Positions 20,077-27,418 of a stretch of DNA of 64,000 nt are shown piece after piece. Position 1 is the first letter of the stretch, and every line of letters starts with the position of its first letter. Source of the DNA: Bacteroidota bacterium (GTDB lineage: Bacteria > Bacteroidota > Bacteroidia > Cytophagales > Cyclobacteriaceae); assembly GCA_018267215.1 (NCBI GenBank), contig JAFDYX010000033.1, positions 1 through 64,000 on the forward strand, read 5' to 3'. Under the pieces are notes generated by a model, which saw only the letters and a list, made by a program, of their open reading frames with translations, was not told the origin of the DNA and did not search any database. Made by a program: the position numbers and the translations under genes.

Positions 20077-20138
20077 AGCCCGGTTAGCGCATCACGTTAG
20101 GGACGTGGAGGTCGGATGTTCGAATCATCTCACCCCGA
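20064..20138 (+). tRNA. tRNA-Pro with anticodon AGG
   Basis: A full cloverleaf can be drawn by hand: acceptor CGGGGTG/CACCCCG (seven pairs), D stem GCGC/GCGC, anticodon stem TCACG/CGTGG around loop TTAGGGA, variable loop AGGTC, T stem GGATG/CATCT around TTCGAAT, and discriminator A. C1-G72 with A73 and G37 are proline identity features. T33 is followed by AGG, so the anticodon is AGG, reading CCU. The CCA end is not encoded. An intrinsic terminator follows directly. Confidence 0.9.
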
Positions 20139-20143
20139 CAGGC

Positions 20144-20170
20144 GAGCTACTGATGGTAGCTCGTTTTTTT
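20144..20170 (+). terminator. Intrinsic terminator of tRNA-Pro
   Basis: The arms GAGCTAC and GTAGCTC form a seven-pair stem around TGATG, followed after one base by seven T. It lies six bases after the tRNA-Pro gene. Confidence 0.8.
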
Positions 20171-20174
20171 TATT

Positions 20175-20237
20175 GGTCCCGTAGTTCAACGGATAGAATA
20201 CCTGCCGGCAGGCAGGGAAGTTTCCTAAACTTTTGAT
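20175..20237 (+). pseudogene. Broken duplicate of the 5' part of tRNA-Arg
   Basis: The sequence matches bases 1-26 of the downstream tRNA-Arg (GGTCCCGTAGTTCAACGG onward), is interrupted by a 16-base palindromic insert, and then matches bases 27-47 (GAAGTTTCCTAAACTTTTG onward). It then departs into the GIY-YIG gene. The T arm and 3' acceptor strand are missing, so it cannot make a tRNA. The complete copy lies at 20470. Confidence 0.85.
20201..20216. repeat. CCTGCCGGCAGG palindromic insert in the tRNA-Arg remnant
   Basis: The 16 bases CCTGCCGGCAGGCAGG interrupt the tRNA-Arg remnant exactly between positions 26 and 27. The first twelve bases form a perfect palindrome. The outer CTGCC/GGCAG motif is shared with the ends of the insert in the tRNA-Pro duplicate (CTGCCTG...CAGGCAG). 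Confidence 0.7.
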
Positions 20238-20240
20238 GCC

Positions 20241-20507
20241 ATGTTTTTTGTTTACGCAATCCTAAGCCAATCCGACCAGCGGATTTATGTGGGCATGACA
20301 GCCAACATCGACAAACGGCTGAGCCAACATAATGCCGGCAAAACAAGATCAACGAAAGCGTACAGACCATGGCGATTGATTTACTCTGAATCATTACCTT
20401 CGCGCCCTGAAGCCAGGCTAAGAGAAAAATATTTGAAGTCTGGGGCAGGAAAAGAATTTTTGAAATCTTGGTCCCGTAGTTCAACGGATAGAATAGAAGT
20501 TTCCTAA
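20241..20507 (+). CDS. GIY-YIG endonuclease-like protein between duplicated tRNA halves
   Basis: This short protein has the single-domain GIY-YIG nuclease pattern of the UPF0213/YhbQ type: FVYAILSQ (first strand), RIYVGMTANIDKRLSQHNAG (YVG and catalytic Arg), and RPEARLREKYLKSGAGKEFL (metal-binding Glu). Such domains make DNA breaks in homing and repair enzymes. The last twelve residues (WSRSSTDRIEVS) are encoded by the 5' part of the intact tRNA-Arg, so the ORF runs into the tRNA. It is enclosed by a 47-base direct duplication of tRNA-Arg, which suggests it entered as a tRNA-targeting mobile gene. Its activity is inferred from the motif only. Confidence 0.8.
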   Translation: MFFVYAILSQSDQRIYVGMTANIDKRLSQHNAGKTRSTKAYRPWRLIYSESLPSRPEARLREKYLKSGAGKEFLKSWSRSSTDRIEVS

Positions 20508-20544
20508 ACTTTTGATCCCAGTTCGATTCTGGGCGGGACTACCA
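20470..20544 (+). tRNA. tRNA-Arg (anticodon CCT)
   Basis: The cloverleaf has acceptor GGTCCCG/CGGGACT (ending in a G-U pair), D stem GTTC/GAAT, anticodon stem GAAGT/ACTTT around loop TTCCTAA (anticodon CCT, reading AGG), T stem CCCAG/CTGGG around TTCGATT, discriminator A, and an encoded CCA at 20542-20544. It is overlapped on the plus strand by the GIY-YIG ORF and on the minus strand by the 3' end of the serine recombinase ORF. Confidence 0.9.
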
Positions 20545-22057
20545 GACTGGACACTTTATGATTTTTCACTGGGTGTCCTTTTTTATTTTCTTGTAAGTCG
20601 CTGTCTCCCAAGCACAATAGCGAGACAACTTCATTGAGCCTATTGGTTCGATATTTATTTTCTTCAAAAATGAGCTTTCCCGGAAATATCGAACCAATAA
20701 TCAAATGCCTGAGATCAAGTGTGGCATTCTGATAAGCTTGATCCATGTTCTTGATCAAGTTACAACTTGTTTCAATATATTGAGTGAAGTCTTCATCCAC
20801 AGATAAAAGAGATGCCTTCTGTCGGCTGAGTTCGTGCATCTTTTTTTCTTCGACCAATTTCATCTCTTTATAATCTTCAGATGAGATTTTATCATCGAGC
20901 AATAACCCTTGCATTTTTTGGATTCTGCTTCGCGATTTGGAGATGTCCTCGTCTAACTTTTTTACTAGCACAAGGTTTTCCTTGTTTGAGTTTTTGAAAA
21001 CATCCTTCAAAATCAATTGATAGAGATCCGCCACTTCCGGCCGTGGTTTGAGAAATGATAGGTATTCTTCAAATCTTTGATTTGCATCCAAAGCTTTGAA
21101 CCTCTCGGGGCAACCTTTCTGGCAATGGTAGTAGAAGTATTTTCCCCCATTGCCTCTCGAAGCACTCCCAGTCAAAAGTCCTCCGCAAATCCGGCACTGC
21201 AAAAAGCCACGTAACGGAAGCTCATCTTTTGCCGTGTTCTTTGTCGCCCTCTTATAAGACCTTCCATCCAGCACTGCCTGTACCTCCTCGAAAAGTTCGC
21301 GAGAGATGAGCGGTTGGTGAATACCTTGCACATGTTGGTCAGGATCATCTTTAAAGCCTGAAACGAAAATTTCACCAATGTAAATGCGATTACGAAGTAA
21401 TTCTGGAAAGGCAGCACGACTTACGTTAAGGCCCTTCTTGCGCATTTCTTTTCTGAGGTTTTCCAAAGAGAGGTTTTGCTGGGAACATTCTTCAAAAGCT
21501 TTGATCACAAGAGGAGCCTCCAGTTCGTGCGGCACAATGATCGGCTTATTATTTATATCTCGTACGTTCTTATAACCACGGGGTGCAGTACCTAAAAATC
21601 GTCCCTCTTTTCGTGCTCGTTGCATGCCACTTCGCACATTCATTGATCTTCGATCATTCTCAACCTCTGGTGCCGCAAGGTAAAATGCAAGCATCATTTT
21701 ATTTTCTGGGATACTTAGATCAAGAGGCTGTTCAATCGCCTGTGGCTCGATTCCCAATTTTTGAAATTCCCGGATCATAGAATATGAATCTCCTGCATTC
21801 CGTGAGAATCGGCTCCAGTTCAGAAAAAGCACATAATCGATTCTGCTTCTGTTTGCTTTGCAATACAGCAAGAGTTTTTTAAACTCTGGGCGTTCGAAAG
21901 TCTTTGCTGAGAAATCTTCTTGGAAGTGCGCGATATGCTTGATCCCTTGTATGTCGCAATATTTTTGAATACGGTCTAACTGATATTGAAGCGAGTAGCC
22001 TTTTTCAGCTTGCTCATCGGTCGAGACCCGGGTGTAAATTATTGCTGTCTTTGTCAT
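20504..22057 (-). CDS. Large serine recombinase (site-specific integrase)
   Basis: The N-terminal resolvase domain has the catalytic serine in YTRVSTDEQAEKGYS (Ser12), followed by SRFSRNAGDSY and the IPENKMMLAFYLAAPEVEND segment. A recombinase domain (GTAPRGYKNVRD), a zinc ribbon (CRICGGLL...YHCQKGC) and a C-terminal coiled coil follow, giving the usual 500-550 residue large serine recombinase. It integrates and excises DNA at short att sites. I chose ATG 22057 because the family begins MTKTAIIYTRVST; upstream codons of the longer frame overlap the small gene before it. The last 14 residues (SLVVPPRIELGSKV) are the antisense of tRNA-Arg, so the natural end of the gene was probably replaced on integration. 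Confidence 0.9.
   Translation of the reverse strand: MTKTAIIYTRVSTDEQAEKGYSLQYQLDRIQKYCDIQGIKHIAHFQEDFSAKTFERPEFKKLLLYCKANRSRIDYVLFLNWSRFSRNAGDSYSMIREFQKLGIEPQAIEQPLDLSIPENKMMLAFYLAAPEVENDRRSMNVRSGMQRARKEGRFLGTAPRGYKNVRDINNKPIIVPHELEAPLVIKAFEECSQQNLSLENLRKEMRKKGLNVSRAAFPELLRNRIYIGEIFVSGFKDDPDQHVQGIHQPLISRELFEEVQAVLDGRSYKRATKNTAKDELPLRGFLQCRICGGLLTGSASRGNGGKYFYYHCQKGCPERFKALDANQRFEEYLSFLKPRPEVADLYQLILKDVFKNSNKENLVLVKKLDEDISKSRSRIQKMQGLLLDDKISSEDYKEMKLVEEKKMHELSRQKASLLSVDEDFTQYIETSCNLIKNMDQAYQNATLDLRHLIIGSIFPGKLIFEENKYRTNRLNEVVSLLCLGDSDLQENKKGHPVKNHKVSSLVVPPRIELGSKV
20549..20584 (+). terminator. Terminator-like hairpin after tRNA-Arg
   Basis: GGACAC (20549-20554) and GTGTCC (20573-20578) form a stem with an 18-base loop, followed by six T. 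It lies just past the encoded CCA, at the presumed left end of the integrated element. Confidence 0.55.
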
Positions 22058-22244
22058 ACGGCTTGGCAAGTTTAAAAAGTTGATAATCGATCGATGCCAT
22101 TTTGTAGAGGAACTCGCGCATCTTGACGATCTGCTCATCCGAGTATGAGCGGCCACTCTTTTCCAAAATCTGTCGGCACTGATCCAAGCTCACCATTAAA
22201 ACCGAATTAAAGTGACGCAAAGGATCGAAGGTGAAGATAACCAT
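22014..22244 (-). CDS. Small helical protein overlapping the recombinase start
   Basis: The 76 residues include SLDQCRQILEKSGRSYSDEQ and MREFLYKMASIDYQLF, an amphipathic helical pattern with an even mix of charged residues, as in a small folded protein. It overlaps the first 44 bases of the recombinase in another frame, so the two are probably translationally coupled. A start at the second Met (22196, MVSLDQ) is equally plausible. A helper or regulatory role for the integrase is a guess from position only. Confidence 0.55.
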   Translation of the reverse strand: MVIFTFDPLRHFNSVLMVSLDQCRQILEKSGRSYSDEQIVKMREFLYKMASIDYQLFKLAKPYDKDSNNLHPGLDR

Positions 22245-22414
22245 TTATGTGTTTTGGCACTAAGCATCTCTAAAATTTATTAAGGTTATTCCCTCATTCT
22301 TCATATTGAGAATATCACTCTGATAATCATATGTTTTAAACAAATTGTGATTGTTTGTTTGATTGAAAAATATCCGATCAACTCGTTGTTAGCATATACA
22401 AACTGACATGGGTA

Positions 22415-22445
22415 TTTCAGCAGTAAGAAAAAAAATATATTTTTG
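22415..22445 (+). promoter_or_regulatory. Bacteroidota-type promoter candidate for the sigma-like gene
   Basis: TATTTTTG at 22438-22445 matches the TAnnTTTG -7 element, and TTTC at 22415-22418 is one mismatch from the TTTG -33 element at a spacing of 19. It lies 22 bases before the ATG at 22468. Confidence 0.4.
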
Positions 22446-22467
22446 AAATAGTTTTAAACCCTATGGA

Positions 22468-22980
22468 ATGATCCCAAGTGACGAAGAGCTAACAAAATTG
22501 AATCGAAGTCTTGTCCGCTATGCTAAAAGTCTCCTTAGGGACTATGGTTTACAGAGACTTGCATTTGATGAAGAAGATCTTGCCATGAAAGCTATGATTG
22601 TTTTTCTGGATAAACCAACGATTTATGATAGTTCAAAAGGTTCGTTGACCGTGTTCTTGAAAAAAATCCTGAAGAACAATTTGCTGAACGAGGTCAAGTC
22701 TGCCAATACATTTACCAAAATACAGGATAAGATGTCCGCGCAGACTCCGGTCGGAACAACCATGATGCTCGATGAGCAGATTGACTATGAATTGTTGGTA
22801 AGTTCAATGGGAAAGGAATTGGAGACAGATCCGATAGCGCAAAAGATACTCCTAGCCATTGCCCAGGGATTGGAAAAACGCGACATTTGTGAACAGTTCA
22901 GTTATGATGACAATAAGTTCTATAATGGGATTAGGAGGATAAGAACTGCATATTTTAAGGTCAGACCCTATGAAAAATGA
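22468..22980 (+). CDS. Sigma-70-like / ECF-type transcription factor of the mobile element
   Basis: Residues about 35-80 resemble sigma region 2: FDEEDLAMKAMIVFLDKP, YDSSKGSLTVFLKKILKNN, LLNEVKS. The C-terminal part (KILLAIAQGLEKRDICEQF, then YNGIRRIRTAYF) looks like a region-4 helix-turn-helix. A sigma role, directing RNA polymerase to element promoters, is inferred. The frame begins with ATG 22468; an ATG five bases earlier gives only a two-codon frame. The next small gene starts inside its last codons, so the two are coupled. A tyrosine-rich, divergent tail makes family assignment less sure. Confidence 0.6.
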   Translation: MIPSDEELTKLNRSLVRYAKSLLRDYGLQRLAFDEEDLAMKAMIVFLDKPTIYDSSKGSLTVFLKKILKNNLLNEVKSANTFTKIQDKMSAQTPVGTTMMLDEQIDYELLVSSMGKELETDPIAQKILLAIAQGLEKRDICEQFSYDDNKFYNGIRRIRTAYFKVRPYEK

Positions 22981-23245
22981 AAATTCTATGAGTGAAAAAC
23001 CAAATCATAGCGAGGAGGCCTACCTGCGGATAATTTCTGCCATCGCTGAAGAGGAAAGTAGCAGCGAAGAGAAAATAAAAGAGGCTTTAAGGGAAGAAGG
23101 TCTAAATCCTGATGAGGTTCTGAAGAGGTGGGATTCCAACTTTAGAAGGAAGCTCTCCGAATATCGTGCTGAGAAAGAAAAGCTTGATCAAATTAATAAG
23201 AACAGCCAGCCTCAACAAAGAAAGCCAAAAGGGCCAAGACTATAA
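22970..23245 (+). CDS. Small charged protein coupled to the sigma-like factor
   Basis: The 91-residue protein overlaps the sigma-like gene by 11 bases. It is highly charged: EEAYLRIISAIAEEESSSEE, then EEGLNPDEVLKRWDSNF, ending in a basic tail (QQRKPKGPRL). It has no membrane segment or zinc motif, so it is not a classic anti-sigma factor. Its tight pairing suggests a partner or regulator of the upstream protein. No family is recognised. Confidence 0.6.
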   Translation: MKNENSMSEKPNHSEEAYLRIISAIAEEESSSEEKIKEALREEGLNPDEVLKRWDSNFRRKLSEYRAEKEKLDQINKNSQPQQRKPKGPRL

Positions 23246-23365
23246 ATCGATCAGAGTTTTGTTCATTGGCAATGCTGCATCATCGGGTCTCAAAGCGGTA
23301 TGAGTGATTCCGATACAAACGCCATTGAACGATTTGGCCGTGATTTCAGCTTAACTTTTCGCACT

Positions 23366-24169
23366 TCATTTCATCCGAACCATCTTATGGAATTGCCCTT
23401 CATTCATATTAATATTCTTGGATTTAATAATAATCTTAAAAAGTGAATCGGAATTTTTTCTTTGTTGCATCTCCCTAACAAACACATCTAACGATTTATA
23501 ATCATGAACTCCTTCTTTATTCAGATCATAAATTTGAAGCAGGCTCTTTACTTTCTGAAACTGAGACTTGGCAAGTCCAGAGTCAATGAGATAGTCTCTA
23601 ACTCGAAGCTCTAAAGTCAATGAGTCATTTTTTTTCTCCAACGCTCTGTGATTCCCATTTATGCCGCGGACAAACAGAAAAACAACGCCACAGGAAGTAA
23701 TGAAGCCCAGAAGCGCAGCATACCAAAACCATCTTCTTTGTTTCTGAAATTTTTTCCATTGATTCAGGACGGCATTCTCGGCATTTCTCACTTTTTGCTC
23801 CCGTTCTCTCATATCATGCTCGGCTTTTATTGAATCAAATTCATACGAATTAGAATTACCATTATGCATATTCTTTTCGCTTTGTGGCTGCCCTGGATCA
23901 TTTTCCGTTTTGGTATGATTGGAATTAGTAGATTTAGTTCTTGATGCCCGGTACGCGGTTAATTCCATATCATAATCTTCTCTCTTTTTCAGATCAGTGA
24001 GAATATCCTTTGCATGACCTAACTCTTTGCAAAATTCTTCGGCTTTTTTGTCATTGGGGTTCTTGTCTGGATGATATTGTAGGTACAATTTCCTATATGC
24101 CTTTCTAATTTCCTGTTCGGTAGCATCCTCAGAAATCTGAAGCATCTCATAATAATTTTTAAACTCCAT
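23366..24169 (-). CDS. Membrane-anchored J-domain (DnaJ-like) protein
   Basis: Residues 1-70 form a canonical J domain: NYYEMLQISEDATEQEIRKA and the HPD motif in LYLQYHPDKNPNDKKAEEF. A Ser/Asn-rich linker, a charged coiled segment and one membrane helix (WFWYAALLGFITSCGVVFLF) follow, then a soluble C-terminal domain (LDVFVREMQQRKNSD). The J domain recruits and stimulates DnaK, here at the membrane. The glycine-rich and zinc domains of true DnaJ are missing, so it is a specialised co-chaperone. It starts 12 bp after the hsdR stop on the same strand and may be the last gene of the restriction operon. Confidence 0.8.
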   Translation of the reverse strand: MEFKNYYEMLQISEDATEQEIRKAYRKLYLQYHPDKNPNDKKAEEFCKELGHAKDILTDLKKREDYDMELTAYRASRTKSTNSNHTKTENDPGQPQSEKNMHNGNSNSYEFDSIKAEHDMREREQKVRNAENAVLNQWKKFQKQRRWFWYAALLGFITSCGVVFLFVRGINGNHRALEKKNDSLTLELRVRDYLIDSGLAKSQFQKVKSLLQIYDLNKEGVHDYKSLDVFVREMQQRKNSDSLFKIIIKSKNINMNEGQFHKMVRMK

Positions 24170-24181
24170 CCTGATAATTTC

Positions 24182-27100
24182 TCAAGGTAGTAAGACTAAA
24201 TCCGCCATCAACTCCGCCTGCTTCATCACAGTATCTATTGCCTTTTGCTGCTTGTCGGGCGGGTAGCCGTATTTTGAAAGAGTTCGCTTCACCAATACCA
24301 TTAATCGAGCCCTGGCGCTCTCTCTAATCGTCCAGTCGATGGTGGTGTTTGCCCTAACTTTGTCTGCAATTTCACGCGCAATTACTTTGAGTGTTTCATC
24401 ACCGAGTACCTGAACGGCACTGTCGTTTACTTCCAGTGCATTATAAAATGCAACTTCATCTTGTGTGAGTCCTAACTTCTCTCCTTCTTTATCTGCTTCT
24501 TTTATTTGTTTGGCGATGTTGATAAGTTCCTGAATGATTTCTGCTGTGGTCAATAAATTGTTCTGATATTTTTTGATAGATGTTTCCAGCATCTCCAACA
24601 GCTTCTTACTCTTGACGAGATTGGTTTTTGCTCGTGTCTTTAATTCGTTGTTCAAAATTTTCTTTAGCAACTCAATCGCGAGGTTCTTATGCTGCATCCC
24701 CTGAACTTCCAAAAGAAATTCATCGGATAAAATTTCAAGACCTGTCAATTCAGGCTTATCAATTCCGGCTGCATCAAAGATGTCAATTACTTTGTCGTTG
24801 CTGAGGGCTTCATCAACGATTTGCTTGATGGCAGTTTCAATTTCAAGATCAGATTTGCCATCTCCCAATGGAGTATCAAATTTTACCAAGCGCGCCTTCA
24901 CTGCCTGGAAGAAAGCAACTTCGGGCAAATGTGGTTGAACTTCTTCACGCGTTACACAAAGCGAAAGCGCCTGGCTCAATAAACTCACTTCGCGGATAAA
25001 CCTTTCTTTGCCGTCTTGCAATCCGAGTATGTGTTCTTCAGCCTGAAGAATGATCGATAGTTTTTCCTTTGCGTCAACGGCAAAGAAACGCTTGTAATTG
25101 AAATTGGAACTGTTCTCGTAATACGCTTCAGGCTCCTCCACCAAAATTTCGTTTTTGGTGGTGGTCACTTCTCTAAACATCTGTTCCACTACTTCGAGCT
25201 TCTCCATGAATACTTCGATAGCCTGCTCAATGTTCTCAGCGGGCTCTCCTTGCCCTCCAGCTTCTCCATAGAATGACAATGCCTTTTTCAAGTTCGTAGC
25301 AATACCGAGATAATCCACGATCAAGCCTCCAGGCTTGTCTTTGAATACGCGGTTCACCCGCGCAATGGCCTGCATCAGGTTGTGGCCGCGCATGGGCTTG
25401 TCTACATACATGGTATTCAAACAAGGTGCATCAAATCCAGTGAGCCACATATCACGCACGATCACAATCTTCAGTGAATCGGAGGGTACTTTCATCCGCT
25501 CGGATAAATCTTTTCTTTGTTGTTTGGTCGTGTGGTGCTTCGACATTTCCGGGCCATCGGCACTGTTGGTGGTCATCACTACTTTGATGACACCCTTTTT
25601 CAAATCGCTGTCATGCCATTCAGGACGAAGCGCAATAATTTCTTTGTATAACTCTGCTGCTATCCTCCGGCTCATGGCCACGATCATCGCTTTGCCTTCA
25701 AAAACTGTCTGGCGTTTTTCGAAGTGGGTAACGATGTCTTTAGCCAGGTTCTTAATCCGATCGTGATTACCGACAATGGCTTCCAACTTCGTCCACTTGG
25801 ATTTTGCTTTTTGTTTTTCGGTGATCTCTTCGTCTTGCTCTAACTCCTGGTCAAACTCATCAATCAACCTTTTTCCTTCTTCATCCAAATTGACTTTGGC
25901 TAAGCGGCTCTCATAAAAGATTCTTACGGTAGCTCCATCGGTGACAGCATCTTTGATGTCGTAGCGGTCGATGTAGTTTCCGAAAACCTGTGGCGTGTTT
26001 ACATCCGTGCCTTCAATGGGTGTTCCGGTAAAACCAATGTAGGTGGCGTTGGGTAGCGCATCGCGCATGTATTTGGCGAAGCCATAAGCAATGCGCTTGC
26101 CTGTTACATTTCCGTCTTTGTCTTTTACGTCAACGTATTTTGCTTCAAAGCCGTATTGGGTGCGGTGGGCTTCATCGGCAATCACCACAATATTTTTCCG
26201 GTCGCTTAGTTGGTCATATTCCGATTTGTTTCCTTCCGGCAAGAATTTTTGAATGGTAGTGAACACAATTCCACCACTCGCTACTTTCAATAAGTTTTTT
26301 AAATGATCTCGGCTTTCCGCCTGCACGGGTTCCTGGCGAAGCAGTTGAACGGATGACGCAAACGTATCAAACAACTGATCATCCAGATCATTGCGGTCGG
26401 TGATTACTACAATGGTTGGGTTTTGCATGGCAGGTGCGGTGATTAACTTACCTGAATAAAAGACCATTGACAGGCTCTTACCTGAACCTTGCGTATGCCA
26501 CACAACTCCACCGCGCTTGTCTCCATTTACACCCGATGCAGTAATAGAACTTTGCACAGCTTTGTTTACTGCATAGTATTGGTGATAGGCAGCGAGTTTT
26601 TTTTCTGTCTGAATCTGAATCAATCCAGTCTTTGAGTCCTCCTTTTTTGTCTTCTCAAATACTATGAAGTTGCGCACCAGATCAAGGAGCGTGGCAGGTT
26701 GCAACATTCCTTTCAACAAAATTTCCAACTGTGGTTTGAAGCGCGAAGCATCTTTTACTCCATCTGAGCTCTTCCAGGTCATGTAGCGTTTTATATCTGC
26801 TGATACACTTCCGGCTTTGCACTCCAGCCCATCGCTGATAATGCAGATGGCATTGTAGGTGAACAGCGAAGGAATGATTGCTTTATAGGTTTGTATTTGC
26901 TGGTAGGCACTTACAATATCTGCATTTTCACTGGCCGCATTTTTTAGTTCAATTACTACCAGCGGAATGCCATTGACGAAAAGTAAAATATCAGGCCGCT
27001 TGTTTTGGTTGTTTTCAATGATGGTGTATTGATTGACAGCCAGAAATTGATTGTTGCTGGGATTTTCAAAATCAATCAATGCAACTTCATGGCTGCGCTC

Positions 27101-27418
27101 AAAACCGTTTTGCTGATAAGAGATTCTTACTTTCTCTATTAGTTCCTTATGAAACAATTCATTTCCATGCAGCAACTCAGGTGAGTGAATGCGTGCTATC
27201 TTTTGAATGGCTGCCTCTTGTGCATCTGCAGGAATGTGCGGATTGATTTTAGCGATAGCCTCGCGCAACCGATTAGTTAAAATGATCTGACTAAAACTAT
27301 CCCGCTCACAAAACAAACCTTCAGGTGAAATCTCTTTGCCATTTATATATTCCCATCCCTGCGATTGCAAAATTTCAATCGCTGATTCTTCAATGATATT
27401 TTCAGTGATAGGTTTCAA
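24182..27418 (-). CDS. hsdR: Type I restriction enzyme, R (motor/nuclease) subunit
   Basis: The N-terminal PD-(D/E)xK nuclease is visible as RPDILLFVNGIPLVVIELKN. The helicase motor follows: Walker A in HTQGSGKSLSM, a DEAH box in IADEAHRTQYGF, GFTGTPI, and motif VI in QAIARVNRVFKD. The C-terminal helical domain contacts the methyltransferase core. The length of 1078 residues is normal for HsdR. With HsdM and HsdS it translocates and cuts unmethylated foreign DNA. It starts one base after the stop of the upstream unknown gene and belongs to the same operon, although three non-canonical genes separate it from hsdS. Confidence 0.95.
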   Translation of the reverse strand: MKPITENIIEESAIEILQSQGWEYINGKEISPEGLFCERDSFSQIILTNRLREAIAKINPHIPADAQEAAIQKIARIHSPELLHGNELFHKELIEKVRISYQQNGFERSHEVALIDFENPSNNQFLAVNQYTIIENNQNKRPDILLFVNGIPLVVIELKNAASENADIVSAYQQIQTYKAIIPSLFTYNAICIISDGLECKAGSVSADIKRYMTWKSSDGVKDASRFKPQLEILLKGMLQPATLLDLVRNFIVFEKTKKEDSKTGLIQIQTEKKLAAYHQYYAVNKAVQSSITASGVNGDKRGGVVWHTQGSGKSLSMVFYSGKLITAPAMQNPTIVVITDRNDLDDQLFDTFASSVQLLRQEPVQAESRDHLKNLLKVASGGIVFTTIQKFLPEGNKSEYDQLSDRKNIVVIADEAHRTQYGFEAKYVDVKDKDGNVTGKRIAYGFAKYMRDALPNATYIGFTGTPIEGTDVNTPQVFGNYIDRYDIKDAVTDGATVRIFYESRLAKVNLDEEGKRLIDEFDQELEQDEEITEKQKAKSKWTKLEAIVGNHDRIKNLAKDIVTHFEKRQTVFEGKAMIVAMSRRIAAELYKEIIALRPEWHDSDLKKGVIKVVMTTNSADGPEMSKHHTTKQQRKDLSERMKVPSDSLKIVIVRDMWLTGFDAPCLNTMYVDKPMRGHNLMQAIARVNRVFKDKPGGLIVDYLGIATNLKKALSFYGEAGGQGEPAENIEQAIEVFMEKLEVVEQMFREVTTTKNEILVEEPEAYYENSSNFNYKRFFAVDAKEKLSIILQAEEHILGLQDGKERFIREVSLLSQALSLCVTREEVQPHLPEVAFFQAVKARLVKFDTPLGDGKSDLEIETAIKQIVDEALSNDKVIDIFDAAGIDKPELTGLEILSDEFLLEVQGMQHKNLAIELLKKILNNELKTRAKTNLVKSKKLLEMLETSIKKYQNNLLTTAEIIQELINIAKQIKEADKEGEKLGLTQDEVAFYNALEVNDSAVQVLGDETLKVIAREIADKVRANTTIDWTIRESARARLMVLVKRTLSKYGYPPDKQQKAIDTVMKQAELMADLVLLP

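Noticed and set aside
20470..20507. C-terminal residues of the GIY-YIG ORF (WSRSSTDRIEVS) as a real protein tail.
   Set aside because: These codons are the 5' half of tRNA-Arg, so the sequence is constrained as tRNA. Whether it is translated is not supported beyond the frame being open.
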